The notes: generated by a model not told the origin, from the sequence alone. Positions 40,572 to 49,724 are shown, counted from the stretch's first letter. The stretch: DNA of 64,000 bases from Burkholderiales bacterium (GCA_015075645.1 JABTUF010000007.1:124001-188000), one strand, 5' to 3'. Made by a program: numbers and translations.

Positions 40572-42985
40572 ATCGAGAGCTTCCGCAACGCGTCGGGGTC
40601 GCGCAGCACCGAGCGCTGGCGCGACTCCGGTGCGCCGTAGAGGCCGGCCGGCGGCTTCGTATCGAGGCGGCCTACGACCGCCGCATCGTTGCAGGCCGCG
40701 TCGAAGCGCACGCGGACCTCGCTGCCGGCGGTCGCGCCGGACAAGAAGCACGCCTTGCCGAGCTTCGCGTTCAACGGCGCGAGCACGCCGGAGGCGACGA
40801 GATCGGCCGGCGCGCCGCCGCCGGAGAGTTCGAGGTCGAACGTCCCGGCGGGCGCGCCAGCGCGGGCGCCCGACGAGATCACCGCGGGCAATCCGATGAA
40901 CTCACGCGCGAGCTTGGCGGCCACGTCGGCGGACGGCAGTCCCTCGATGACCAGGGTCACGCGCTTCGCGGTCGCGCTCGCGTGCTGCAGGAAGAACTCG
41001 CGCGAGAACGCGTCGGCGACGCCGGTGCCGATCGCCTTCAGCGCCTCCTCCTCGCTCGGCCAGCTTCCCGCGCCTTTCGGCAGCGCGGTCGCGTGGTAGA
41101 TCTCCTCGCCGGTCGTGCGGTCGAGCGCCTTCAGCGTCCACGACGAGAGCGCGTACTTGGTGACCACGATGCCCGAGGCTTCGAGGCGCGTCGACAGGCG
41201 CTTCACCGCGGCCTCGCCCGCGATCGACACGTCGGCCGCCGCCGGGTCGACGACGCGGAAGCCGAACGACCGGATGCGCTCGGCCAGCAGGTTCTCGGCG
41301 ACCGGCGAGCGCTGCGGCGGCAGGTCGGGCCGCTCCGCGTCGCGCACCGCGATCGCGATCGACACCTTCGGGTCGCCGTTCGCGCGGATCACGTCGAGCC
41401 GCTCGTCCCGCGTCATCGCGTTGAGCGACTTCTGCACCGCCTTGACGTTGACGACGGCCTCGGTGGTCATCGTGGCGACGCCGCTCGCCCCCACCACCGG
41501 CTCGCTCTCGCGCACGACGGTCCGGATGAAGTCGCCGCTCTTCGCGACGAGCTTCGCGTTGAGCGCATCGTAGTTGGCGGCGAGCGACGTCGGCTCCACG
41601 AGGAGCGCCAACGCCTTCTCGACGAGCTGGCCGCGCGCGTCCGCCCGAAGGTCGCCGGCGAGCTTCGCGGGATCGGACTTGTAGCGCGGGTCGCTCGCGT
41701 CCGCGTAGCCTGCGGCGGCGATCAGCAGCGTGCCGGGTTCGGCGGGCGCGGGCGTCACGGGAACCGGACCGGGCGCCGGTGCGGCCGAAGGCACGGCGGC
41801 AGGCGCCGCAACGGGCGGCGGCGCGACGGACGCCACCTGCGTCGTGTCCGACGACACGTGGCGCCCCGCCTGGCTCGCGACGCTCTGCATCCACCACCAC
41901 AGTCCCGCCGCGATCGCGAGCGCCGCGACGCCGACGACGATCAGCACGGCGGGAAGCTGCGACTTCGGACGTGACACGGTCGTGGTCGGCGCGTCGAGCG
42001 ACGGGCGGGCCGCGTAGGCCGGCGTCGGGGCCACGGTCGCCTCCGGCGCGGGTGGGCTCGCGGGCCTCGGCGACGGCGCCCGCGCGACCGTCGACGCCAC
42101 GACCGTCGCCTCCGCATCGAATGCCGGCGCCGCAGCGCTCGCCGCCTTGCTCCGGGCGGGCGCGGGCATCGCGAGCGCGCGCAACGCCTTCGCGAACTCC
42201 GCCGCGGATCCGTAGCGATCCTCCGGCTTCTTCGCGAGCGCCTTGCGGACGATCTCGTCCATCAGGTCCGGAAGCTGGACGTTGAGCGTCGTCGGAGGCA
42301 GCGGATCCTCCTTCAGCACCTTCTGCATCGTCGTCGTCGACTGCGCACCGCCGAACGGGCGCTCGCCGGTGACGAACTGGTAGAGGACCACGCCGGTCGA
42401 GAACACGTCGGTACGCGCGTCCACCGGCAATCCGAGCACCTGCTCGGGCGACATCGAACTCGGCGTTCCCATCACCGACCCCGCCTGGGTGAGCGAGGAC
42501 GACTCGAGGTGCGCGATGCCGAAGTCGGCCACCTTCACCGTGCCGTCCTCGCGGACGAACACGTTGGCGGGCTTGATGTCGCGATGGATCACGCCGTGCT
42601 CGTGCGAGTACTGCAGCGCGTCGAGGACCTGCGCGGTCAGCGCCACGGCATCGGCGGTCGAGAACCGCTCGCCCGCGTCGAAGCGGGCCTTCAGGTCGCG
42701 TCCCTCGACGAACTCCATCGCGATGTACGAGGTTCCCCCGTCCTCGCCGAAGTCGAAGATCGAGACGATGTTCGGGTGGTGCAGGCGGCCCGCGGCCTCG
42801 GCTTCGCGCCGAAAGCGCGCGACGATCGTCGCGGCCTCGTCGGGCGAGAGCCGGTCGGCGCGGATCGTCTTCAATGCGACCCGGCGCTTGATCATCGGGT
42901 CGTAGGCCTCGTAGACCACGCCCATCGCGCCGCGTCCGAGTTCGCGCCGGATTTCGTAGCGCCTGAGGTTCTCGATGTCCGCCAT
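40568..42985 (-). CDS. transmembrane Ser/Thr protein kinase with large extracytoplasmic domain
   Basis: An 805-residue kinase. Residues 9-270 are a complete Hanks-type kinase domain: Gly loop GRGAMGVVY (17-25), Lys39 in VALK, HRDIKPANVF, DFGIAH and GTPSSMSPEQV. A Pro/Ala linker leads to one membrane helix (AVLIVVGVAALAIAAGLWWW). The roughly 430 outer residues include VSIAIAVRDAE, ERIRSFGFRVVD and LKALDRTTGEEIYHATALPK, a pattern resembling LpoB/CsgG-like folds and also visible in the exported protein at 44030. It lies between two exported-protein genes and coxE inside the cox cluster; coxE overlaps its stop. A role sensing envelope state is inference. Confidence 0.87.
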   Translation of the reverse strand: MADIENLRRYEIRRELGRGAMGVVYEAYDPMIKRRVALKTIRADRLSPDEAATIVARFRREAEAAGRLHHPNIVSIFDFGEDGGTSYIAMEFVEGRDLKARFDAGERFSTADAVALTAQVLDALQYSHEHGVIHRDIKPANVFVREDGTVKVADFGIAHLESSSLTQAGSVMGTPSSMSPEQVLGLPVDARTDVFSTGVVLYQFVTGERPFGGAQSTTTMQKVLKEDPLPPTTLNVQLPDLMDEIVRKALAKKPEDRYGSAAEFAKALRALAMPAPARSKAASAAAPAFDAEATVVASTVARAPSPRPASPPAPEATVAPTPAYAARPSLDAPTTTVSRPKSQLPAVLIVVGVAALAIAAGLWWWMQSVASQAGRHVSSDTTQVASVAPPPVAAPAAVPSAAPAPGPVPVTPAPAEPGTLLIAAAGYADASDPRYKSDPAKLAGDLRADARGQLVEKALALLVEPTSLAANYDALNAKLVAKSGDFIRTVVRESEPVVGASGVATMTTEAVVNVKAVQKSLNAMTRDERLDVIRANGDPKVSIAIAVRDAERPDLPPQRSPVAENLLAERIRSFGFRVVDPAAADVSIAGEAAVKRLSTRLEASGIVVTKYALSSWTLKALDRTTGEEIYHATALPKGAGSWPSEEEALKAIGTGVADAFSREFFLQHASATAKRVTLVIEGLPSADVAAKLAREFIGLPAVISSGARAGAPAGTFDLELSGGGAPADLVASGVLAPLNAKLGKACFLSGATAGSEVRVRFDAACNDAAVVGRLDTKPPAGLYGAPESRQRSVLRDPDALRKLSI

Positions 42986-43027
42986 CCCCTTCGCCTTCTC
43001 GCCTATCGCCCGTTGCAATGTCCGCTC

Positions 43028-43173
43028 GCCCCCCGGGGGGAGGCGAACGCAGCAGCGCGCAGTTCGCTTCGGGGGGACGTCATCGCGCGCCCGCAGGGCC
43101 GCCCCAAGGGCGCGCGTGCCCCCCGGGGGGAGGCGAACGGAGCGGCGCGCAGTTCGCTTCGGGGGGACGTCAT
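43028..43173. repeat. 56-bp repeat, two copies 90 bp apart
   Basis: Copies at 43028-43083 and 43118-43173 differ at only two or three bases: GCCCCCCGGGGGGAGGCGAA, then CGCGCAGTTCGCTTC and GGGGGGACGTCAT. Between them lies GCAGGGCCGCCCCAAGGGCG. Similar extragenic repeats are frequent in Burkholderiales. The second copy contains the stop codon of the CsgG-like gene. The block fills the gap between that gene and the kinase and contains a CCCCCCGGGGGG palindrome in each copy. Confidence 0.85.
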
Positions 43174-44003
43174 TTGTACTTCGAGTCGATCTCCCAGACC
43201 GACTTCTGCACGAGGCGCTGGACCATCGTGTCGAGGCCGACGCCGCCCTTCTGGCTCTGCGACACGCCGAGCACCGAGGTGCCGGTCGCGCCGAGTTCCA
43301 TCTTCTCCTCGGTGTAGCCGGTCGCGACCTGTTCGGTCGTCTCGGCGTCGATGATCTTGTAGCGCATGCCGATGATCCACACGCTCGTCGCCTCGTTCGT
43401 CTGCACCGAGCCGATCGCCTGGCCGCCGACCGCGCCCGCCCGCGCACCGCCCCAGGAACCGCTGAACGCACCGAGCGTCGACGCGATGGCGCCGATCGCA
43501 CGGCCGTCGAAACCCTGCTGCGCCTGCGCGATCTGCTCGGTCTTCAGGATGTCGAACTTGACGACGTACTTGGTGCTCTTCAACTTGCCCATCCGCAGGA
43601 ACTTGCGTGCCTGGTCGGGGTCGCCCAGGTTGTAGGCGAGTTCGAACTCGCGCAGCGCGCCGCCGAGGTTCGTGCGTTCGAGCACCGGGAAGTTGGCGGC
43701 TGCGAGTTCGATCTCGCCGTAGTCGGCGATGTTGTTGGCGGTGAACTTCTGCAGGAACGTCGCGTTGTTGCTCTTGATCTCGCCGGGAATGACGACGAGC
43801 GCGGGCCCCTTCTTGTTCTTGTTCACGTAGTCGACCGACTGGTAGAGCGCCTGGTCGGCGGACTGGTTCGCCTGCTGCGAGGTCGTGCTGCCGGCGGTCG
43901 GGGACGGATTGCCGAACTTCGGCTGCGCGGCCGCGGGCGCGGCGGAGAGCGCGACCGCGGCGATCGCGGCGAGCGTCGACATCGAGGCGATGAGCGTCAT
44001 CAT
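43170..44003 (-). CDS. exported CsgG-like protein
   Basis: A 277-residue exported protein. The signal peptide (ASMSTLAAIAAVALSAAPAAA-QPKF) has an AxA cleavage site and no lipobox. The mature part resembles CsgG/HfaB-type proteins: ANFPVLERTNLGGALREFELAYN, STKYVVKFDILK, SSxG-rich central part and VWIIGMRYKIIDAETTEQVATGYTEE. Two start codons adjoin (ATGATG) after AGGAGA. It lies 26 bp after the exported protein gene at 44030 and before the kinase gene. Unlike true CsgG it lacks the acylated Cys. Confidence 0.7.
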   Translation of the reverse strand: MMTLIASMSTLAAIAAVALSAAPAAAQPKFGNPSPTAGSTTSQQANQSADQALYQSVDYVNKNKKGPALVVIPGEIKSNNATFLQKFTANNIADYGEIELAAANFPVLERTNLGGALREFELAYNLGDPDQARKFLRMGKLKSTKYVVKFDILKTEQIAQAQQGFDGRAIGAIASTLGAFSGSWGGARAGAVGGQAIGSVQTNEATSVWIIGMRYKIIDAETTEQVATGYTEEKMELGATGTSVLGVSQSQKGGVGLDTMVQRLVQKSVWEIDSKYK

Positions 44004-44029
44004 GGTTCTCCTGCGGTTCGTTCGTCCGG

Positions 44030-44725
44030 TCAGGGCTTCTTCGGCGCGGGCTTCGCGGGAGCGCCCATCCCCGCCTTGCGGCAGTAGTCGGCATAGAGCT
44101 GCGCGACGATCTCGTCGGCCTGCTCGTTCACGAGCGTCAGCGCCATGCGCGCGACGTCCGCCCCGGCGTACGAGGCCGAGTGCGCCTCCGCGTGCGACAC
44201 CGGCCGGCCGTCGCTGCCGTTCAGCGTGAAATCCAGGTTCACCGCGACCTGGTTCACCGCCATCATCGGATTGCGCGTCGCTTGCGAGGTCACGTGACCG
44301 CGCAGCACGAAGCTCGCCCCGAGGCGCTTCGAGGCGTTGAGCGCGGCATCGGGATCGTTGCGCATCGCCGCCTCGACCTCCGCCTGCGCGATCTGGCGGC
44401 GGATCTCCTCGGGCGTGAAGGTGCGCAGGCCGAGCGCGCGGAGCCGGCGGTTGATTGCCTCGTAGACCGGGCCATGGTTCTGCTGATGCCAGTAGACCCA
44501 GCCGTTGCTCCGCTCCTCGCCGATCACGACCATGATCTTCTTGTTCTTGAGGTCGGCGCGGCAGGGCGTCGACAACTGCACGGCGATGCGGTCCTCGCGC
44601 GCCTCGCGTTCGAGCCGGTCGGTGTCGTCGGGCTGGCCGAACTTGAAGCCCTGCGCCGCCGCGAGCGACGCGGCGAACGGCAGGGCGAGGACGGCGGCGA
44701 CGGCAGAGGCGAATCCGGAACGCAT
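44030..44725 (-). CDS. exported protein of unknown function, LpoB-like pattern
   Basis: A 231-residue protein with a signal peptide (VAAVLALPFAASLAAAQG). The mature region reads KIMVVIGEERSNGWVYWHQQ, NRRLRALGLRTFTPEEIRRQ, GASFVLRGHVTSQ and NLDFTLNGSDGRPVSHAEAHS. The succession of strands and helices is that of penicillin-binding-protein activator LpoB/CsgG-type domains, and it parallels the outer part of the neighbouring kinase. The C-terminus ends PAKPAPKKP. First of a three-gene set (this gene, the CsgG-like gene, the kinase). Confidence 0.6.
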   Translation of the reverse strand: MRSGFASAVAAVLALPFAASLAAAQGFKFGQPDDTDRLEREAREDRIAVQLSTPCRADLKNKKIMVVIGEERSNGWVYWHQQNHGPVYEAINRRLRALGLRTFTPEEIRRQIAQAEVEAAMRNDPDAALNASKRLGASFVLRGHVTSQATRNPMMAVNQVAVNLDFTLNGSDGRPVSHAEAHSASYAGADVARMALTLVNEQADEIVAQLYADYCRKAGMGAPAKPAPKKP

Positions 44726-44823
44726 CGTGGGATCTCGGGGAACCTCCAAGCGTAGCGCAACGCCCACGCGGAATCCACACGGCGGGCCCGAAGGCGAATT
44801 TTCGCGCTGCAACGGATTGGAGC

Positions 44824-45753
44824 CTACAGCCGGATCCCGCCCTCCTGCACCTCGGCGACGAGCCGGGCGGCGACCGCGGGCGTGATCGCGCCGACGTCGT
44901 CCTGGTACTTGAGCAGCACGCCGACGGTGTCGCCGACCACCGCGGGGTCGAGGGCGATGCGGTCGAGCGCGACGAGCGCCTCCGCCCAGTCGAGCGTCTC
45001 GGCCACGCCGGGCGACTTGAACAGGTCCATCGCGCGGAGCTTCTGAGTGAACGCCACGATCTCGCGCGCGAGCGACTCCGGCGCCCGAGGACACTTGCGC
45101 CGGACGATCTCGAGTTCGCGCAAGGCGTCGGGATAGTCGACCCAGTGGTAGAGGCAGCGGCGCTTGATCGCGTCGTGGATCTCGCGCGTCCGGTTCGACG
45201 TGATCACGACTGCCGGCGGCTCGGCGGCGCGGATCGCCCCGAGTTCGGGAATGGTCACCTGGAACTCGGCGAGCACTTCGAGCAGGTAGGCCTCGAACGG
45301 CTCGTCGGCGCGGTCGAGTTCGTCGATCAGCAGCACCGGCGCCACGCCGTCGTGCGGCGCGAGCGCCTCGAGGATCGGCCGGCGCAGCAGGAAGCGCGAG
45401 GTGAAGATGTCGTGGGCGAGGTCGTCGCGCACCACGTGTCCGCCCGCCTCCGCGAGCCGGATCTCGATCATCTGCCGCGGATAGTTCCACTCGTAGACCG
45501 CCGACGCCGTGTCGAGGCCCTCGTAGCACTGCAGCCGAACGAGCCTGCGGTTCCGGGACGCGGCGAGGACCTTCGCGATCTCGGTCTTGCCGACGCCCGC
45601 CTCGCCTTCGAGGAACAGCGGCCGGCCGAGCTTCAGCGACAGGTAGACCGCTGTGGCGAGCCGGCGGTCGGCGACGTAGTCCTGAGACGCCAGCATGTCG
45701 AGCGTCGCATCGACCGATGCGGGCGGCGGAACCGGGGCGCGCGGCGCGTTCAT
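44824..45753 (-). CDS. coxD: MoxR-family AAA+ ATPase (CoxD)
   Basis: A 309-residue MoxR ATPase: Walker A EGEAGVGKTEIAKVLA, Walker B APVLLIDELDRADEPFEAYL, sensor 1 VVITSNRTREIHDA and arginine-rich sensor region. In Oligotropha CoxD and the VWA protein CoxE assemble the sulfur- and copper-containing active site of CO dehydrogenase. It follows coxM by 96 bp; coxE is separated from it by the kinase island. Confidence 0.9.
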   Translation of the reverse strand: MNAPRAPVPPPASVDATLDMLASQDYVADRRLATAVYLSLKLGRPLFLEGEAGVGKTEIAKVLAASRNRRLVRLQCYEGLDTASAVYEWNYPRQMIEIRLAEAGGHVVRDDLAHDIFTSRFLLRRPILEALAPHDGVAPVLLIDELDRADEPFEAYLLEVLAEFQVTIPELGAIRAAEPPAVVITSNRTREIHDAIKRRCLYHWVDYPDALRELEIVRRKCPRAPESLAREIVAFTQKLRAMDLFKSPGVAETLDWAEALVALDRIALDPAVVGDTVGVLLKYQDDVGAITPAVAARLVAEVQEGGIRL

Positions 45754-45790
45754 CGCGAAGGGGGAATCGTCGTCAGGCGGTCGAAACGGC

Positions 45791-45819
45791 GGGGGCGGCG
45801 CCCGACGGGCGTCGCCCCC
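45791..45819. other. GC-rich intercistronic hairpin between coxM and coxD
   Basis: GGGGGCGGCGCCC (45791-45803) pairs with GGGCGTCGCCCCC (45807-45819), one G-T mismatch in 13 bp, with a 3-nt loop. No T-run follows on either strand, so partial termination or mRNA end-protection, keeping structural coxSLM above accessory genes, is more likely than full termination. Confidence 0.55.
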
Positions 45820-45849
45820 GAGGATGCCACATCCGCGATCGCGTCGTCG

Positions 45850-46641
45850 TCAGCGTGCCGCCTCGACCGCCCGCGATGCCATCACCGCGACCAGATGCGC
45901 GCGATAGGCGGCCGAACCGTGGAGATCGCTGTTGAGCGAGGCGGCATCCACCTTGACCGCTTTCGCCGCGGCCGCCCCCCAGGATTTCGCGAGCGCGTCC
46001 TCGAGCGGCTTGCAGCGGAACACCGATGACCCGGCGCCCGTCACCGCGACGCGGACGCCCGACCCGGCCTGCGCGACGAACACGCCGACGAGCGCGAACC
46101 GCGATGCGGGATTCGGAAACTTCGCGTACGCGGCCTTTTTCGGGATCGGGAAGTTCACCGAGGTGATGATCTCGCCATCGGCGAGCGCGGTCTCGAACAT
46201 GCCCTTGAAGAAATCGTCCGCGGCGATCTTGCGCCGGTTCGTGACCACGGTCGCACCGAGGCCGAGCACCGCCGCCGGCCAGTCGGCGGCCGGGTCGTTG
46301 TTCGCGAGCGACCCGCCGATCGTGCCCATGTTGCGGACCTGGCGGTCGCCGATGCCTTCCGCGACCGACGCCAGTGCGGCAATCGCGCCCTTCACGACGT
46401 CGGAGGACGCGATCTCCGCGTGACGCGTCATCGCGCCGATCGTCACGTGATCGCCCTCCTTCCGGATGCCCTTCAGCTCGGCGATGCCCGACAGGTCGAC
46501 GAGGTGGCCGGGCTGGGCGAGGCGCAGCTTCATCGCGGCGACGAGGCTCTGGCCGCCGGCGAGCGCCTTGCCGCCGGTCTTCGCGAGCAGGGCGGAAGCG
46601 TCGGCGACCGACTTCGCGTGGTGCAGTTCGAATGCGTACAT
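45850..46641 (-). CDS. coxM: FAD-binding subunit of molybdenum hydroxylase (CoxM)
   Basis: A 263-residue medium subunit with FAD contacts in KALAGGQSLVAAMKLRLAQP and NMGTIGGSLANNDPAADWPA, then a C-terminal CO_deh_flav_C region. It accepts electrons from the iron-sulfur subunit. It is the third gene of a coxS-L-M order, 11 bp after coxL. Confidence 0.92.
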   Translation of the reverse strand: MYAFELHHAKSVADASALLAKTGGKALAGGQSLVAAMKLRLAQPGHLVDLSGIAELKGIRKEGDHVTIGAMTRHAEIASSDVVKGAIAALASVAEGIGDRQVRNMGTIGGSLANNDPAADWPAAVLGLGATVVTNRRKIAADDFFKGMFETALADGEIITSVNFPIPKKAAYAKFPNPASRFALVGVFVAQAGSGVRVAVTGAGSSVFRCKPLEDALAKSWGAAAAKAVKVDAASLNSDLHGSAAYRAHLVAVMASRAVEAAR

Positions 46642-46652
46642 GGTCGTCTCCG

Positions 46653-49022
46653 TCAGGCCCGTTTCGCGGATTGGATCGCCTGCCACACGCGGTGCGGCGT
46701 CGCCGGCATGTCGAAATGCCGGACGCCGACGCCGTGGAGCGCGTCCATCACGGCGTTCATGAGCGCCGCGGGTGCGCCGATCGCGCCCGCCTCGCCGCAA
46801 CCCTTGGCGCCCAGCGGGTTGTGCGTGCACGGCGTCACCTTCGTGCCGACCTTGAACGACGGCAGGTCGTCGGCGCGCGGCATCGCGTAGTCCATGTAGG
46901 TGCCGGTCAGGAGCTGCCCCGAGGCCGGGTCGTACACGCACTGCTCGAGCAGCGCCTGGCCGATGCCCTGCGCGAGCCCGCCGTGCACCTGGCCTTCGAC
47001 GATCATCGGATTGATGATGTTGCCGAAGTCGTCGCAGGCGCAGAACTGCACGACCCGCACGACGCCGGTGTCCGGGTCGATCTCGACCTCGCAGACGTGC
47101 GTGCCCGCCGGGAAGGTGAAGTTGGTCGGGTCGTAGAACGCGGTCTCGTTCAGGCCCGGCTCCAGGCGGTCGAGCGGGTAGTTGTGCGGCACGTACGCCG
47201 CGAGCGCGACCTCGCCGAACGCCTTGCTGCGGTCGGTGCCGGCGACGGTGAACCTGCCGTCCTTGAACTCGATGTCGGTCTCGGCCGCCTCGAGCAGGTG
47301 CGCCGCGATCTTCTTCCCCTTGTCGATGACCTTGTCGACCGCCTTCACGATCGCCGTGCCGCCGACCGCGAGCGAACGCGATCCGTAGGTGCCCATGCCG
47401 AACACCACGCGCCCGGTGTCGCCGTGCACGATGTCGACGTTCTCGACCGGGATCCCGAGACGCGAGGCGACGACCTGCGCGAACGTCGTCTCGTGGCCCT
47501 GCCCGTGGCTGTGCGATCCGGTGAACACGGTCACACTGCCGGTCGGGTGCACCCGGACCTCGCCTGCCTCGAAGAGTCCCGCGCGCGCACCGAGCGCGCC
47601 GGCGATGTTCGACGGGGCGAGGCCGCAGGCCTCGATGTACGAGGCATAGCCCAGGCCGCGCAACTTCCCGGCCTTCGCGGACTCGGCCCTGCGGGCGGCG
47701 AAACCCTTCACGTCCGCCATGCGGTTCGCCTCGTCGAGGCAGGCGTCGTAGCCGCCGGTGTCGTAGAGGAGCGCCACCGGCGTCTGGTAGGGAAACGTGC
47801 GGATGAAATTCCGCCGCCGCAACTCGTCCTGCGCGATGCCGGTCTCGACCGCCGCCTGGTGGACGATGCGCTCGACCACGTAGGTCGCCTCCGGCCGTCC
47901 GGCGCCGCGGTAGGCGTCGACCGGCGACGTGTTGGTGAACGCCGCGGTCACCTCCGCGTAGATCACCGGCGTCGTGTACTGCCCGGCGAGCAGCGTCGCG
48001 TAGAGGATCGTCGGAATGCAGGAAGCGAAGGTCGAGAGGTACGCGCCCATCGCGGCGACGGTGTGCACGCGCAGTCCGAGGAACTTGCCGTCCCGGTCGA
48101 GCGCGAGTTCCGCATGGGTCACATGGTCGCGGCCGTGCGCGTCGGTGAGGAACGACTCGCTGCGCTCGCACGCCCACTTGATCGGACGGTTCACGCGCTT
48201 CGACGCCCAGACCATCGCGGTCTCTTCGGCGTACAGGTAGATCTTCGAGCCGAAGCCACCGCCGACGTCGGGGGCGATCACGCGCACCTTGTGCTCGGGA
48301 AGTCCCAGCACGAACGCGGTCATCAGCAGGCGCTCGACGTGCGGATTCTGGCTCGTGACGTAGAGCGTGTAGGCGTCGTCGGCGCGGCTGTACGAGGCGA
48401 CCGCGGCACGCGGCTCGATCGCGTTGGGAATGAGCCGGTTGTTGACGAGGTCGAGCTTCGTGACGTGCGCCGCCTTCGCGAACGCGGCGTCGACCGCCGC
48501 CTTGTCCCCGAGCGCCCAGGTGTAGCACTTGTTGCCGGGCGCCTCGTCGTGGATCTGCGGTGCACCCTTCTTCAACGCGTCGACCGGATTCACGACCGAC
48601 GGCAAGATCTCGTAGTCGACTTCGATCCGTTCGGCGGCGTCCTTCGCCTGCGTGACGGTCTCGGCGATCACCAGCGCGACCTGGTCGCCCACGTAGCGCA
48701 CCTTGCCTTTCGCCAGCACCGGATGCGGCGGCTCCTTCATCGGAGTGCCGTCGATGTCGTGGATGAGCCAGCCGCAGGGGAGCCCGTTGACGCCCTCCAG
48801 GTCCGCGCCGGTGTAGACCGCGACCACGCCGGGCGAGGCCTTCGCCTCCGCGGTGTCGATCTTCCGGATGCGCGCGTGCGCGTGCGGCGAACGCAGGAAG
48901 AACGCGTGCGCCTGGTTCGGCTGGACGACGTCGTCGGTGTACTGGCCGGCCCCGGTGAGGAAACGCGCGTCCTCCTTGCGCCTCACCGACTTGCCGATCA
49001 CGCCGTGCTCGTTCGCGCCCAT
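46653..49022 (-). CDS. coxL: molybdenum hydroxylase large subunit, form II CoxL
   Basis: A 789-residue catalytic subunit. The molybdopterin loop is APDVGGGFGSKIYLYAEE, another contact is GSHSHGQGHETTFAQV, and the catalytic Glu is in GAKGCGEAGAIG. The active-site loop reads AYRGAGR (residues 370-376), the form II signature, and not the AYRCSFR of bona fide form I CO dehydrogenase with its copper-binding Cys. So CO oxidation is possible but unproven, and another carbonyl or heteroaromatic substrate is equally likely. Gene order S-L-M also fits form II. Confidence 0.9.
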   Translation of the reverse strand: MGANEHGVIGKSVRRKEDARFLTGAGQYTDDVVQPNQAHAFFLRSPHAHARIRKIDTAEAKASPGVVAVYTGADLEGVNGLPCGWLIHDIDGTPMKEPPHPVLAKGKVRYVGDQVALVIAETVTQAKDAAERIEVDYEILPSVVNPVDALKKGAPQIHDEAPGNKCYTWALGDKAAVDAAFAKAAHVTKLDLVNNRLIPNAIEPRAAVASYSRADDAYTLYVTSQNPHVERLLMTAFVLGLPEHKVRVIAPDVGGGFGSKIYLYAEETAMVWASKRVNRPIKWACERSESFLTDAHGRDHVTHAELALDRDGKFLGLRVHTVAAMGAYLSTFASCIPTILYATLLAGQYTTPVIYAEVTAAFTNTSPVDAYRGAGRPEATYVVERIVHQAAVETGIAQDELRRRNFIRTFPYQTPVALLYDTGGYDACLDEANRMADVKGFAARRAESAKAGKLRGLGYASYIEACGLAPSNIAGALGARAGLFEAGEVRVHPTGSVTVFTGSHSHGQGHETTFAQVVASRLGIPVENVDIVHGDTGRVVFGMGTYGSRSLAVGGTAIVKAVDKVIDKGKKIAAHLLEAAETDIEFKDGRFTVAGTDRSKAFGEVALAAYVPHNYPLDRLEPGLNETAFYDPTNFTFPAGTHVCEVEIDPDTGVVRVVQFCACDDFGNIINPMIVEGQVHGGLAQGIGQALLEQCVYDPASGQLLTGTYMDYAMPRADDLPSFKVGTKVTPCTHNPLGAKGCGEAGAIGAPAALMNAVMDALHGVGVRHFDMPATPHRVWQAIQSAKRA

Positions 49023-49029
49023 GGCGTCC

Positions 49030-49503
49030 TCACTTTCCCATCGCGGCGGCGCCGTGGGCCACCGCCTTGACGATGTTGTGGTAGCCGGTGCAGCGGCACA
49101 GGTTGCCCTCGAGTTCCTCGCGGATCTTCGCCTCGGTGGCCTTCGGGTGCCGGTTCACCAGGTCGATCGCGCTCATCACCATGCCCGGCGTGCAGAAGCC
49201 GCACTGCAGGCCGTGGCACTCCTTGAACGCCGCCTGCATCGGGTGCATCGTGCCGTCGGCGGCGGCGATGCCCTCGATGGTGACGACCTTCGCGCCCGCC
49301 ACCTGCAGGGCGAGCAGGTTGCAGGCCTTCACCGCGCGATCGTCGACGAGGACCGTGCACGCGCCGCACTGGGCGGTGTCGCACCCGACGTGCGTGCCGG
49401 TGAGACCGAGGTGGTTGCGAAGCAACTCGACGACGAGCGTCCTCGGGTCGACCGTCGCGTTGACGGGCTTGCCGTTGACGGTCAGCGAAATCGTGACGGC
49501 CAC
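49030..49503 (-). CDS. coxS: 2Fe-2S subunit of molybdenum hydroxylase (CoxS)
   Basis: A 157-residue small subunit with two 2Fe-2S clusters: plant-type Cys41, Cys46, Cys49 and Cys61 (GCDTAQCGACTV), and Cys101, Cys104, Cys136 and Cys138 (QCGFCTPGM, NLCRCTGY). It starts with GTG behind a strong GGAGGAG. Translation ends 7 bp before coxL. First gene of the cox operon. Confidence 0.93.
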   Translation of the reverse strand: MAVTISLTVNGKPVNATVDPRTLVVELLRNHLGLTGTHVGCDTAQCGACTVLVDDRAVKACNLLALQVAGAKVVTIEGIAAADGTMHPMQAAFKECHGLQCGFCTPGMVMSAIDLVNRHPKATEAKIREELEGNLCRCTGYHNIVKAVAHGAAAMGK

Positions 49504-49568
49504 GTGCTCCTCCTTCGATGGCGTTGCGAAAGGGCGGGACCGGTCCTGGGTTCGGCCGGCGAACGGCG

Positions 49569-49597
49569 ACTATACTGCGGCGCCTCCGCTCCGGCAA
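49569..49597 (-). promoter_or_regulatory. probable sigma70 promoter of the cox operon
   Basis: On the minus strand TTGCCG (49597-49592) and TATAGT (49574-49569) are separated by 17 bp, with the coxS GTG about 66 bp downstream of the -10. It lies in the 221-bp divergent region between coxS and the metallo-hydrolase gene. Confidence 0.55.
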
Positions 49598-49724
49598 CGC
49601 GACGCCCGATTCACCGACCTTCGGTGCCGGCGCGCCGGACCGGACGGGCCGGGCGCCGGGGCCACGCACACGCACGGCGCGACTGGCGCGTGAATCGTAC
49701 AGGCGCGCTACACTCCTGCGTGCC

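Noticed and set aside
42985..43501. Upstream extension of the kinase gene through the 90-bp-spaced repeat
   Set aside because: The sequence there is repeat-derived and overlaps the CsgG-like gene; the ATG at 42985 begins directly before the kinase N-lobe and has a purine-rich site upstream.
46653..49022. Calling coxL a confirmed CO dehydrogenase
   Set aside because: The active-site loop is AYRGAGR (form II), for which CO oxidation is not established; the label is kept as a family name only.
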